From NCBI GenBank assembly GCA_027487435.1, contig JAIYDP010000384.1, positions 1 to 64,000 of the forward strand: DNA of 64,000 nt, written 5' to 3'. Shown here piece after piece: positions 29,668 to 37,639 of this stretch. The translations under genes and the position numbers were made by a program. The number at the start of each line of letters is the position of its first letter. Position 1 is the first letter of the stretch. Under the pieces are notes generated by a model. The model saw only the letters and a list, made by a program, of their open reading frames with translations. It searched no databases and was not told the DNA's origin. The stretch is from Verrucomicrobiaceae bacterium. GTDB lineage: Bacteria > Verrucomicrobiota > Verrucomicrobiia > Verrucomicrobiales > Akkermansiaceae.

Positions 29668-30288
29668 ATGGCATTTCATGAACTACGTCATCCGTTGATC
29701 GAACAAGAGCTTGGCATCTTGCGCCAAAAGGATTGTCCTTCCCATTTGTTTCGTCAGGCAGTTCGTCGGATAGCCATGCTGATGACGCCGTATCTGACGC
29801 AGGACTTTGAAACGAGCACCCAAGACGTAGAAACGCCTTTGGAAAATGTGGCTTGCCGTTTTCTCGCCGCGCCTGTGGTGCTCGTGCCGATTTTACGAGC
29901 AGGCCTTGGGTTTCTCGATGGATTCTTGGAGGTCATTCCTCAAGCATCTGTCGCGCACATCGGCCTGAAACGAGATGAATTCACGCTTCAGCCGTTGACC
30001 TACTATTCGAACTTACCTGCCAACATTGCCGACTGCGAGATTCTTTTGTTAGACCCGATGCTAGCAACTGGTGGATCGGCGATAGAGGCGGTGCGCTTGC
30101 TGCGTGCTGCGGGAGCCAAACGCATCCGCTTTGCTTGTTTGGTCGCCGCCCCGGAGGGAGTCGAGGCCTTTGCTCATGCGTGGCCCGATGTTGCGATCTA
30201 CGCAGCGGCATTGGATCGATGCTTGAATAAGCATGGCTACATTTTACCTGGTCTGGGAGATGCGGGCGATCGCCTATTTGGAACTTGA
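29668..30288 (+). CDS. upp: Uracil phosphoribosyltransferase
   Basis: This pyrimidine-salvage enzyme makes UMP from uracil and PRPP. The 206 residues match the family. Visible motifs are VPILRAGLGFLDG, the PRPP-binding loop LLLDPMLATGGSAIEA, and a C-terminal uracil-binding region GYILPGLGDAGDRLFGT. The start is ATG 29668 with GAGG just upstream. It follows the sigma-54 regulator by 9 bp and may be cotranscribed with it. Confidence 0.96.
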   Translation: MAFHELRHPLIEQELGILRQKDCPSHLFRQAVRRIAMLMTPYLTQDFETSTQDVETPLENVACRFLAAPVVLVPILRAGLGFLDGFLEVIPQASVAHIGLKRDEFTLQPLTYYSNLPANIADCEILLLDPMLATGGSAIEAVRLLRAAGAKRIRFACLVAAPEGVEAFAHAWPDVAIYAAALDRCLNKHGYILPGLGDAGDRLFGT

Positions 30289-30347
30289 TTCGCTATGAGT
30301 CGAGCATCATTCTCGCTAGCTTGGTATTGGAATCGGAGCAAACGCGA

Positions 30348-31736
30348 TTAATCCTGCTCAAACATGCCTCGGGCGTTCATGTATTTCAGTAGCGCCTCGA
30401 TTCGCTTGCGAGTTGAGGCTTCGTGCCGCAGCAAGAGTTCCTCATAGCTCAAAGATCCATCACATTGAGATAAAATTACAGCATCTGCCGCCGCGACAAC
30501 GCAAGGCTTGTGCAGGCGATCGATCACGGTGCGGTTGTCGCGCAAGTAGAGTTGGTTGAGCGGGTTGAGTTTCGGTCTTTCTGGCAAGTCCGCGGTAGGC
30601 AGGAATTCGTGGGATGTGAAACGCAGCGAAGCGAGTGCAACTTGCTGCGAGAGGTAGCTAAGAAATGTTTTGTGATCGACTCCTTCGATGGATTGGTAGA
30701 GGCGTTCCACACGAACGGATCCATGATCAAATGGAGCAAGAGCGGCGGAAATTTTGTCTGCTGCCGTCTCGCCAGAGATTGCGATGGGAAGGCTTTGCTC
30801 CACACATAGCTGCATCACTTCGGCGACAGTAGGAGCACGCATCTCTGCATCTGGGTGGCAAATCAAGCTCGTGCGGAAACAGCGCCCCGTCATGAAGTCC
30901 ATGGCCTGCTGTTGCAGCAAAGGATCTTCATGCAGCATGGACGTCTGCTCCAGCATTTCGGGGGTCAAGGTGTCGGGATGTTCCAGTCCCATATCGCTTT
31001 CGCCAAGGTAGCGTAAGCCGCATTGGGAAATCCACTGGATGAATTGCGTAAAGTAGCAAGGATCATTGATCGGGCCAAGGTCGTCAAATTCGATGGCTCG
31101 CGGTCCTTTTTTGGTGGTCGCGATGACGATGCTACGAAGATATTGGCCATACGGATCGATCCGATTTTTCAACGCATGATCGAAGAACTCCAGCGCCGCC
31201 ATGGTTGATCCTTGGCAAAGGCTGGTATTTTTCAAAGCACGGGTCATTTGCGCCAATGATTGACGCGCCGTCCAGCCCGGTAGCACATTGTAGCTGATCA
31301 TCGCAACCCCTTGCGGCGATAGCGCATCGCGACAAAGCCGCAGCAATGCCGCCTTGCAAACATCATCCACCCAAGAAAGCACGCCGTGAGCGATCACATA
31401 GTCGTAGCGACCGGCCTCGACTTGCCAGTCGCGCACATCAGCTTGGATGAATTCTACGTTGTTGATGTTGGTCTCCGAGGCGACCCGTTTGGCTACGGCG
31501 ATGGCTGAGGATGAATAATCGATCGCCGTGAACTGGGCATCAGGCCAGCGCCGAGCAATGGGCAAAATATGATGCCCTTGCGAACATCCGACTTCCAAAA
31601 CTCTAGCGTTGTGCAGGGCAGGGGTGCGAAGTCCAGAGAGCAACGCCGAAGCGGCCATCGCCGACGGATGAGCCACCGGATGGCTCATCGCAGGGTATTC
31701 CGAACTTTCATACAGGGATTCTACTGTCTCATTCAT
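30348..31736 (-). CDS. SAM-dependent methyltransferase with regulatory domain
   Basis: This 462-residue protein begins with a class I methyltransferase domain. Motif I is VLEVGCSQGHHILP, the acidic end of strand 2 is TAIDYSS, and motif VIAHGVLSWVDD and the YNVLPGW block follow. The YNVLPGW segment and the extended C-terminal half (about residues 210-460) resemble the methyltransferase regulatory domain family. The substrate is unknown. It faces away from the small membrane-protein gene and converges on upp. Confidence 0.8.
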   Translation of the reverse strand: MNETVESLYESSEYPAMSHPVAHPSAMAASALLSGLRTPALHNARVLEVGCSQGHHILPIARRWPDAQFTAIDYSSSAIAVAKRVASETNINNVEFIQADVRDWQVEAGRYDYVIAHGVLSWVDDVCKAALLRLCRDALSPQGVAMISYNVLPGWTARQSLAQMTRALKNTSLCQGSTMAALEFFDHALKNRIDPYGQYLRSIVIATTKKGPRAIEFDDLGPINDPCYFTQFIQWISQCGLRYLGESDMGLEHPDTLTPEMLEQTSMLHEDPLLQQQAMDFMTGRCFRTSLICHPDAEMRAPTVAEVMQLCVEQSLPIAISGETAADKISAALAPFDHGSVRVERLYQSIEGVDHKTFLSYLSQQVALASLRFTSHEFLPTADLPERPKLNPLNQLYLRDNRTVIDRLHKPCVVAAADAVILSQCDGSLSYEELLLRHEASTRKRIEALLKYMNARGMFEQD

Positions 31737-31886
31737 CTCTTCGCTTCATCGATTTCCACAGCGTCACATGCTCCCGCACGATATCCTGCTCCACCGATGC
31801 TGCACCTAGCATGAGCAGAAAAAAAGCAAAAATCCGACTCTCTTCGCGATTGACCGCAGCGTATCCCACGGCATGCTGCTTCGGCC

Positions 31887-32387
31887 ATGCCGGCACCTCT
31901 ATCAGTCAAGTCTCCAGAAAAAGAATTACGCTTCACACGTTCGGCGCAAGGATTGCAATTCATTGCGGTGTGCGTGAGTTGCGTCGTAGCCTCTCTTGCG
32001 CTTTGGGTTTTGGCCACGCAAGGCACTGAATTTGAAAGGCCGAGGCTGGATGGTCTATCGTGGACGGCGTTGTTGCCGCTGCCGTTTGCTTACATTTCCT
32101 TTCGTCTCGCGATGCGCTGCATTCGCCACGCCTACTTGATTCTCACCCCACTAGGCGTCGAAATCTTTCCCTTGTTTCGACCAGAAAAAAACATGGCATT
32201 GATCACTTGGCAGGAAATCCATACCATGGAGCTGCGCGATGAACAAACATTGGTGCTTCACCACGACGAAGCAAAGACTTCCGGCATCGTTCTCTCCTTA
32301 AAGCCGATCCTTTCGGCCCGAAGACGTTTACTCCATCACACCATCGAAGGCATCATCCGCAGACAAAACACCTCCACCATTCCATGA
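31887..32387 (+). CDS. Small membrane protein with a PH-like tail
   Basis: This 166-residue protein has two close hydrophobic segments (LQFIAVCVSCVVASLALWVLA and WTALLPLPFAYISFRLAM). A beta-rich cytoplasmic part follows (YLILTPLGVEIFPLFRPEKNMALITWQEIHTMELRDEQTLVLHHDEA), a pattern seen in bacterial PH-like domain proteins. I do not recognise a specific family. It overlaps the next gene by ATGA, so the pair is probably translationally coupled. Confidence 0.6.
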   Translation: MPAPLSVKSPEKELRFTRSAQGLQFIAVCVSCVVASLALWVLATQGTEFERPRLDGLSWTALLPLPFAYISFRLAMRCIRHAYLILTPLGVEIFPLFRPEKNMALITWQEIHTMELRDEQTLVLHHDEAKTSGIVLSLKPILSARRRLLHHTIEGIIRRQNTSTIP

Positions 32388-32899
32388 AACCACCATCACT
32401 CCAAATTCTCTCCGTGCAAAACGCCTTCGGCCAAAATGGCTGGCATTGTGAACTCGTGGAAGGCCGCGATGTTGTTCGCGCCTCCTTTTCAGCGCACCAC
32501 ACACGCATCCAGATTCACGCGCAGTCCTACACTCCCATCAATGCCCTAGCCGTCGTCGGCGAAACCCCCATGCGGATTACCAAAGCGCACCTCGCGCCGA
32601 TGCTGGAGTTGCTCAATCGCGCCAATCACCAATTGAATCTTGGAGCTTTCGAGTTCGACATCGAGCGCAACGTGCTAGCCTTTCGCACCACCAACGTCTT
32701 TGTCCGCGAGCAATACGATGCCGATATCATTTCCTCGATGGTTCACTGTGCCATAGCCGAATTGGATCGCATCACGCCCTACGCCGCCATCATCCAACGC
32801 ACCCCCGAAACAGGCCTTGCCAAAATCAACGTGCGCCGCCTGCTCGAACGCGAAGACCTAATCCCCCCCGTCCCCGGCGACGAAGACGATCTCCCCTAA
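32384..32899 (+). CDS. YbjN-like protein
   Basis: This 171-residue soluble protein has alternating strands and helices in the order of the YbjN/T3SS-chaperone-like fold. An N-terminal strand pair is followed by the helix APMLELLNRANHQLNLGAFEFDIERNVLAFRTTN, then a C-terminal helix (SMVHCAIAELDRITPYAAII) and an acidic end (PPVPGDEDDLP). The assignment rests on this pattern only. It is coupled by ATGA to the membrane protein upstream. Beyond its stop lies a gene-poor stretch with tandem repeats. Confidence 0.6.
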   Translation: MKPPSLQILSVQNAFGQNGWHCELVEGRDVVRASFSAHHTRIQIHAQSYTPINALAVVGETPMRITKAHLAPMLELLNRANHQLNLGAFEFDIERNVLAFRTTNVFVREQYDADIISSMVHCAIAELDRITPYAAIIQRTPETGLAKINVRRLLEREDLIPPVPGDEDDLP

Positions 32900-33007
32900 A
32901 TTCCATACCCCCGTAAGACTCAGATGCGTCCTTCAATGATTTCTTCGGCACTAAGGAAAAATACCCAATCAAAAGGGGTAAGCGGGCAAAAAATCCAGTA
33001 AATCAAT

Positions 33008-33187
33008 TTGCTCACCTGTTGAATCGGGTTGCTCACCTGTTGAATCGGATTGCTCACCTAATGAATCGGATTACTAACCTAATGAATCGGATTGCTCACC
33101 TAATAAATCGGATTGCTCACCTAATGAATCGGATTACTCACCTAATGAATCGGATTACTTACCTAATGAATCGGGTTGCTCATAAAA
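33008..33187. repeat. 21-bp minisatellite, array 1 (about 8.5 copies)
   Basis: These are head-to-tail units of exactly 21 bp, typified by TTGCTCACCTAATGAATCGG plus one base, in eight full copies and one partial. Variation is concentrated at a few positions (GTT/AAT, GCT/ACT). One plus-strand frame is open and would give heptads such as NRIAHLM, but no initiation signal is seen. Confidence 0.95.
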
Positions 33188-33198
33188 TTTTTTTGTTT

Positions 33199-33387
33199 GC
33201 TTTCCAACTTACAAAGTTAGCTTCCCAATCTGCAAGGTAAGCCTACCAATTCGCAAGGTAAGCCTACCAATTCGCAAGGTAAGCCTACTAATTCGCAAGG
33301 TAAGCCTACCAACTTGCAAGGTGTGCTACCCAACTTGCAAGGTGCGCTACCCGACTTGCAATGTAAGCTTTCCTATTTGCAAAGTAA
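33199..33387. repeat. 21-bp minisatellite, array 2 (9 copies)
   Basis: These are head-to-tail units of exactly 21 bp, typified by CCTACCAATTCGCAAGGTAA plus a preceding G, in nine copies with divergence rising toward both ends. It begins 11 bp after array 1 but has an unrelated unit. No gene lies between 32900 and 33632. Confidence 0.95.
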
Positions 33388-33632
33388 ACAGACCGAATGA
33401 CCAGATAGAACCGACGACTCTTCAGGCGGGTAAAATCGTTTCTCTGATTTGCCAACCCATTCATTTTTTACCTTCCCCTACCTCCAGCCTAAGCTTGGGA
33501 TTTCCGGATTATTCAAAGTGTTGAGCGTAACACCTAATCCCACTAAGACGATTTCCCGGGATTGACTCTCCTAAAATTGGCTCTTGCGGGCTTGTGGCAA
33601 TGCGCTACACCTGCTGCGTCAATTTCTTGATT

Positions 33633-35060
33633 ATGAAACATACTTCGATTCAGCGTCGGCGCAGTGGAGCGTCCTTTTTGTTATCTTCGGTTCTTGGACT
33701 GGTGGGTTTGTCTTTTGCGGCGGAAAAACCCGTGAAGGTCTATATTTTAGCAGGGCAGTCGAATATGGTGGGCATCGGCCAAGTCACCTCTGGCACGACC
33801 CGCTGGACTACGGAGTTTACCGATTGCGTGGCATCCCTCTACGAAGGTGCTTACGATGCTAAGGTAGATTACGATGCCCTCAAGCCCAAGCAAGAAGTCA
33901 AGCTCGTTGAATTCGGCGGGCTTAAGCCCACCCCTTATCCTAAAGGTGGCACCGTGGTGGTGCGCGGGAAATTTCAGCCGAAACAAACGGGCATCTATCA
34001 GTTCAGCCCCGGCTACGGCGCATCTACCGTAAATGTCATGAACGTAAATGGCATCGAAGTTTACCGCATGGAAGTCGGCGGTCAGCCCATCAACAAATCC
34101 ATCAAACTCAGCGAGACAGAGAAGGTGGCATTCAAGGTCACCTATTTTACCGAGAGCGCCGACAGCGTCGGCTGGTACACCAGAATGGATGTTCCTGGAA
34201 CCTTGCACACCATCGTCAATGAGGAAAAACAATATCCCTACTTGATCGACAACAATGGCAACTGGGTGGTGCGCGATGATGTGTGGTACAAAGGCGTGGT
34301 CACAGCGGGAGCCAACAAATGGCTCAGTGTCGGCTGCGGCGCGACTCCATCGCAGATTGGACCAGAATTGGCGATTGGTCACATTTTGGGCAATCATCAT
34401 GAAGAGCCGGTGTTGATTTTGAAAGCGTCGCAGGGGAATCGTTCGCTAGGATGGGACTTTTTGCCGCCGGGTAGCGAGCGTTTTGAATATGAGGGCAAGA
34501 TGTTTGCGGGGTACAAAGATGTGCAAGCTTCTTGGGCGAAAGGCGAAGAGCCAAAGGGCGAGGGGTGGTATGCTGGTAAGCAGTATGACGATTGCTTTTT
34601 TGGGGCGAAAGATGTGCTGAAAAACTTTGCAACATCATTCCCTCACTGGAAAGGTCGGAGCTATGAAATCGCTGGCTTTGTCTGGTTTCAAGGGCACAAG
34701 GATCAGTATGAGCCTGCGGCAAGTCGCTACGAAGGGAATTTGGTGAATCTGATCAAGAGCCTGCGCAAAGAATTCGATGCTCCCAACGCACCTTTCGTGG
34801 TTGGCACGGGCTGCGGGAATCCGGGGCGTGTCGGGCCAGGATTGATCATCGCCGAAGCCCAGCTTGCGGTGGATGGCAGCAAGGGAAAATACCCTGAATT
34901 CAAGGGCAATGTAAAGAGTGTGGATCTGCGTTTTGTCGATCCAGATCCTGCTAAGTCGCCTAGGGAGCAAGGTTTCCACTACCATCAAAATGCTGGTGCC
35001 TACATGCAAATTGGCGAAGCCTTAGGCAAGGGCATGATGGAGTTGCTGCAAGCGAAATGA
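33633..35060 (+). CDS. Secreted SASA/sialate O-acetylesterase-like esterase
   Basis: This 475-residue exported esterase is of the SGNH-like SASA family (carbohydrate acetylesterases). A signal peptide (FLLSSVLGLVGLSFAA) precedes the nucleophile block VYILAGQSNMVG. A beta-rich insertion of about 150 residues (VRGKFQPKQTGIYQFSPGYG ...) resembles a PA14-like or carbohydrate-binding module. The block ILKASQGNRSLGWDFLPPG follows, then AGFVWFQGHKDQ, and the late catalytic histidine in GFHYHQNAGAYMQIG. ATG 33633 gives the proper signal peptide; the track start at 33594 adds 13 residues. It probably removes acetyl groups from a polysaccharide. Confidence 0.85.
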   Translation: MKHTSIQRRRSGASFLLSSVLGLVGLSFAAEKPVKVYILAGQSNMVGIGQVTSGTTRWTTEFTDCVASLYEGAYDAKVDYDALKPKQEVKLVEFGGLKPTPYPKGGTVVVRGKFQPKQTGIYQFSPGYGASTVNVMNVNGIEVYRMEVGGQPINKSIKLSETEKVAFKVTYFTESADSVGWYTRMDVPGTLHTIVNEEKQYPYLIDNNGNWVVRDDVWYKGVVTAGANKWLSVGCGATPSQIGPELAIGHILGNHHEEPVLILKASQGNRSLGWDFLPPGSERFEYEGKMFAGYKDVQASWAKGEEPKGEGWYAGKQYDDCFFGAKDVLKNFATSFPHWKGRSYEIAGFVWFQGHKDQYEPAASRYEGNLVNLIKSLRKEFDAPNAPFVVGTGCGNPGRVGPGLIIAEAQLAVDGSKGKYPEFKGNVKSVDLRFVDPDPAKSPREQGFHYHQNAGAYMQIGEALGKGMMELLQAK

Positions 35061-35068
35061 GCTGCGGC

Positions 35069-36415
35069 TCAGGAGGCGTCCGACGTTTCGGCAACGGGGA
35101 GATCCATGATTTTTTTCTCCCAGATGTAGCGTCGGAAGAGCACTTTCACCGCGGCAGTGAGGGGGACAGCGAGCAAAGCACCCACGAAGCCGCCAAGAAT
35201 CACTGACCAGAAGAGCATCGAGAAAATGACGGTCATCGGGTGCAGTCCTACCGAATCGCCGACGATTTTTGGCGCAGTTGCCAGCGAGTTGATTTGTTGC
35301 ACCACGACGAAGATCGCCACGACGCCGAGCATGTAGGGAACCGGCTCGAGGCCAAAGGGCGTGGAGGTTTTTGCATGGAACCAGGCAATCATGCAGGCGG
35401 GGATGAGGCAGATGATATTGCCTACGTAGGGAATGATGCCGAGAATGGCCATAAAGATGCCGATGAGGAATCCGTATGGCAGACCGTAGAAGGTCAGGGC
35501 GATACCGACGAGGATGCCATCGATGAAACCGACGAGCACTTGGCCACGGAAGAAGGAGATCAGGTAGCCATTGATCTCGTGCAGGGTATCGATGAGTTCG
35601 CTTTTGAAGCGGGAAGCTTTGAGTGGGACGTAGTCGTGCCAATGTTTTTGGATGCTATCGCTGTCCTTAAGGAAGAAGAATAGGTAAATGGGAACCATGG
35701 CAAGGCCGATGCTAAGGCCGACGAAGCCAAGGATCATGTTGGTGCCGGAAGACGCGATGGACATGATTTTGTCCTTGTAAGTCACGAAGGTTCGACCGAG
35801 GCGGCTTTCGAGAAAAACATAAGGCCGTTCTTTGGTAAGGGGGGTGACTTCTTTGCTGGTGTCATCGACCATGGTCAGAGCCCAGCCGACGATGTTGGAT
35901 CGATTGTCGATGCTATGGGCTTCAGCGAATTGGTTGATGCTGTCCGAGAGGCTTTTTTCCTCGGCAGCATCGGTTGAGTTAGGGGCTTTTGAGGAGGACG
36001 GTGATGCTGTAGCTGCGTTAGTCGATTTTGGTTTGGTAGGATCAGATGGATTGGTGTCTGAAGTGGAAATGGCATTTGGCGCGAATGCGGCTGCGGCCAT
36101 TTTTCGAGCTTGATTGACACCCGGAAGAATGGCGAGCAAGAGCAGCAACAGCGAGACGAGTATCGCAATAAAAACGGTGATGACGGAATTGAGTCGGCTC
36201 ATGCCCCATTTTTGCAATCGGCGAACGACGGGATCGAGCAAGTAGGCGACGATTCCCGCCACAATCACGGGAATGAGTACCGGTTGCAGATAGCCGAAGA
36301 TTTGCCCCACGAGCCAAATCAGCCCGACGAGTAGCAAACCAAGAACGAGAATGGAAACGCCCGTAGCAGCGTTCCAGAGAGTGCGGACTTGAAAGGAGGT
36401 GGGATGATTTCTCAT
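35069..36415 (-). CDS. AI-2E family transporter (permease)
   Basis: This 448-residue membrane protein is of the AI-2 exporter/PerM-like family. Two N-terminal helices (LVLGLLLVGLIWLVGQIFGYLQPVLIPVIVAGIVAYLLDPV) include the family-typical AYLLDPVVRRL. A long hydrophilic loop rich in Ser/Pro/Thr and Asn follows (about residues 95-150), unusual in length. The C-terminal helices contain GIPYVGNIICLIPA and PKIVGDSVGLHPMTVI, characteristic of the family. ATG 36415 is preferred; the longer track ORF adds a Pro-rich non-hydrophobic extension unlikely to be translated. The substrate is unknown. Confidence 0.88.
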   Translation of the reverse strand: MRNHPTSFQVRTLWNAATGVSILVLGLLLVGLIWLVGQIFGYLQPVLIPVIVAGIVAYLLDPVVRRLQKWGMSRLNSVITVFIAILVSLLLLLLAILPGVNQARKMAAAAFAPNAISTSDTNPSDPTKPKSTNAATASPSSSKAPNSTDAAEEKSLSDSINQFAEAHSIDNRSNIVGWALTMVDDTSKEVTPLTKERPYVFLESRLGRTFVTYKDKIMSIASSGTNMILGFVGLSIGLAMVPIYLFFFLKDSDSIQKHWHDYVPLKASRFKSELIDTLHEINGYLISFFRGQVLVGFIDGILVGIALTFYGLPYGFLIGIFMAILGIIPYVGNIICLIPACMIAWFHAKTSTPFGLEPVPYMLGVVAIFVVVQQINSLATAPKIVGDSVGLHPMTVIFSMLFWSVILGGFVGALLAVPLTAAVKVLFRRYIWEKKIMDLPVAETSDAS

Positions 36416-36682
36416 GTGCGGAAGAGGAAGTAGCAGGAATGATCTGAGAGTTCGATGGGAAAATGATGGGATTTTTCTATGAGTGGGTGAGGGGAGTAAT
36501 GGATGGTGGAAGTTGCACCATAGCTGACACAGAGGTCGCGGAGTTTTTTGCGATTTTGGATAGGGAAGGAGCGTTTTTCCGAGGAAAAGCAGCAAAGCAG
36601 AAAGGAAGAGCTAAAAATAGGTGCATTTTTCCGGGAAAATGATGGGAAGGAACGTTTTAGAGCTTGGGATTTTTGCACTTTG

Positions 36683-36761
36683 CTTTGTAGAAGGCCGACC
36701 GCTGGTGCTGGGAGCGTTGGGAGAGCCAGATATTGGGCATTTTTTCCCCTCCGAGCGATAG
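36683..36761 (+). pseudogene. ispF: ispF fragment with internal deletion
   Basis: This stretch reads FVEGRPLVLGALGEPDIGHFFPSER followed by a stop, matching the intact IspF at 44294 (FVEGRPLVLGG...VLGALGEPDIGHFFPPGD). At DNA level it is a near-copy with 87 bp removed, exactly the spacing between two GGTGCTGGGAG direct repeats in the intact gene, of which only one remains here. Weak similarity extends upstream toward LGIFAL (VGIGYD in the gene). It ends in a premature stop and lacks most of the protein, so it is a non-functional relic. Confidence 0.88.
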
Positions 36762-36839
36762 CTCTAGATGATCCCAGCTTCCCCACCGGCAGCTATCGCC
36801 GCCGCCTTCTGCGTAACTACACTACCTCGCATGGCATAT

Positions 36840-36933
36840 AAGGAGTCGCAGTATTCTGCTGCATTTATAACTGGTTTCGTATCAGCATGTAGCGACTCCT
36901 TGATGGGGAAGAACGAAGCAAAATGCTGCGACT
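36840..36933. repeat. Overlapping inverted repeats (possible alternative hairpins)
   Basis: AAGGAGTCGC (36840) and GCGACTCCTT (36892) form a 10-bp perfect inverted repeat. An overlapping segment AGTCGCAGTATTCTGC (36844) is nearly complementary to GCAAAATGCTGCGACT (36918), with two mismatches. The two pairings use the same left arm and are mutually exclusive. It resembles a REP-like or attenuator-like structure; no gene lies within it. Confidence 0.55.
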
Positions 36934-37130
36934 TCTGAAAGCTTGACCTCCGTTGACCAATGATGGGGGCTGTGCACCTTCCACCGATCTGTGTCAGATC
37001 GCCTGATCGCGTTTCCTCATGTCCGTCGCCGCTAGTCGAATGAACAGGCGTAGGTCAGTAACTGTCTGAGACTCCCCAGCCAAAAAAACGCGCAAAAACT
37101 TATTGACCTGTGCGTCTCCGTAATAAATTA

Positions 37131-37160
37131 TTGACCCGCATTTAAGCTATGGTTTATAAT
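37131..37160 (+). promoter_or_regulatory. Sigma-70-like promoter
   Basis: TTGACC (37131) and a perfect TATAAT (37155) are separated by 18 bp, close to the sigma-70 consensus, in an AT-rich stretch. Transcription would start about 37167, ahead of the truncated ORF at 37248 and the large surface-protein gene at 37640. A second TTATTGACC copy lies 18 bp upstream without a matching -10. Confidence 0.65.
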
Positions 37161-37247
37161 AATATGTTAGATGCAGAGATTAATCCATCGCTCCTGTCAT
37201 ATCCACTCATTTTATAATCGTCCAAAACATCCCACACCTAGCAAACC

Positions 37248-37568
37248 ATGATACCCACGCTTTCCCTACAACCGATAGCACCATCGGCACCGCATACCGG
37301 TTCCATCCTTGATCGTTCATCCTTACCCACTTTCGCACCGGTTGCCCACCCTAGGCCGAACGTTCGATTCGGTTTCAGCCCACCAGGTGCTATCGCGCTT
37401 GTTTTCAGCCTGCTGCTTCTCCTTCTCGCCGCCGTACCGTCTGTGATGGCTCAGGTTTTCATGCATAACTACCGCACGGCTACTTTCAGCACGGCGGTGA
37501 CGGGCTTTCCTACCAATACCCTCATCAACGTACGCGCCTATGCCATCAACAACGTGGGCACCCACTAA
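37248..37568 (+). pseudogene. Truncated secreted-protein head
   Basis: This 106-residue ORF has a Pro-rich N-region and a strong signal-peptide core (GAIALVFSLLLLLLAAVPSVMAQ). Only about 35 mature residues follow, ending FPTNTLINVRAYAINNVGTH. That ending resembles the VRAYATNxxGT strand seen at the end of fibronectin-III-like repeats in surface proteins. The ORF therefore looks like the start of a secreted repeat protein fused to a leftover repeat end after deletion of the middle. It could instead be a small secreted protein. It sits between a good promoter and the large surface-protein gene. Confidence 0.5.
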
Positions 37569-37639
37569 GGGTCATTGATTGATCTTCTTTCCTCGCTTGA
37601 CTTTCTCAACTTACTTTAATTCCCTTCTCTTACACTGTT

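Larger units (their letters stand above)
36416..37247. other. Gene-poor stretch with relics and palindromes
   Basis: This 830-bp gap between the AI-2E transporter and the 37248 ORF contains the ispF fragment, a nested inverted repeat and a promoter, annotated separately. Outside those I see no gene: the plus ORF at 36548 and the transporter's upstream extension are unsupported. The stretch looks like decayed or inserted DNA. Confidence 0.6.

Noticed and set aside
33019-33240. ORF of heptad repeats (NRIAHLM) through minisatellite array 1
   Set aside because: It starts at a TTG inside the array with no ribosome-binding site, and the open frame follows from a 21-bp unit lacking a stop in one frame. 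Treated as non-coding repeat DNA.
33008-33387. Possible CRISPR array
   Set aside because: Units are contiguous 21-bp repeats with no spacers and no cas genes nearby.
36416-36595. N-terminal extension of the AI-2E transporter ORF
   Set aside because: It is Pro/His-rich with no membrane character, unlike the family, and ATG 36415 starts directly before the first helices.
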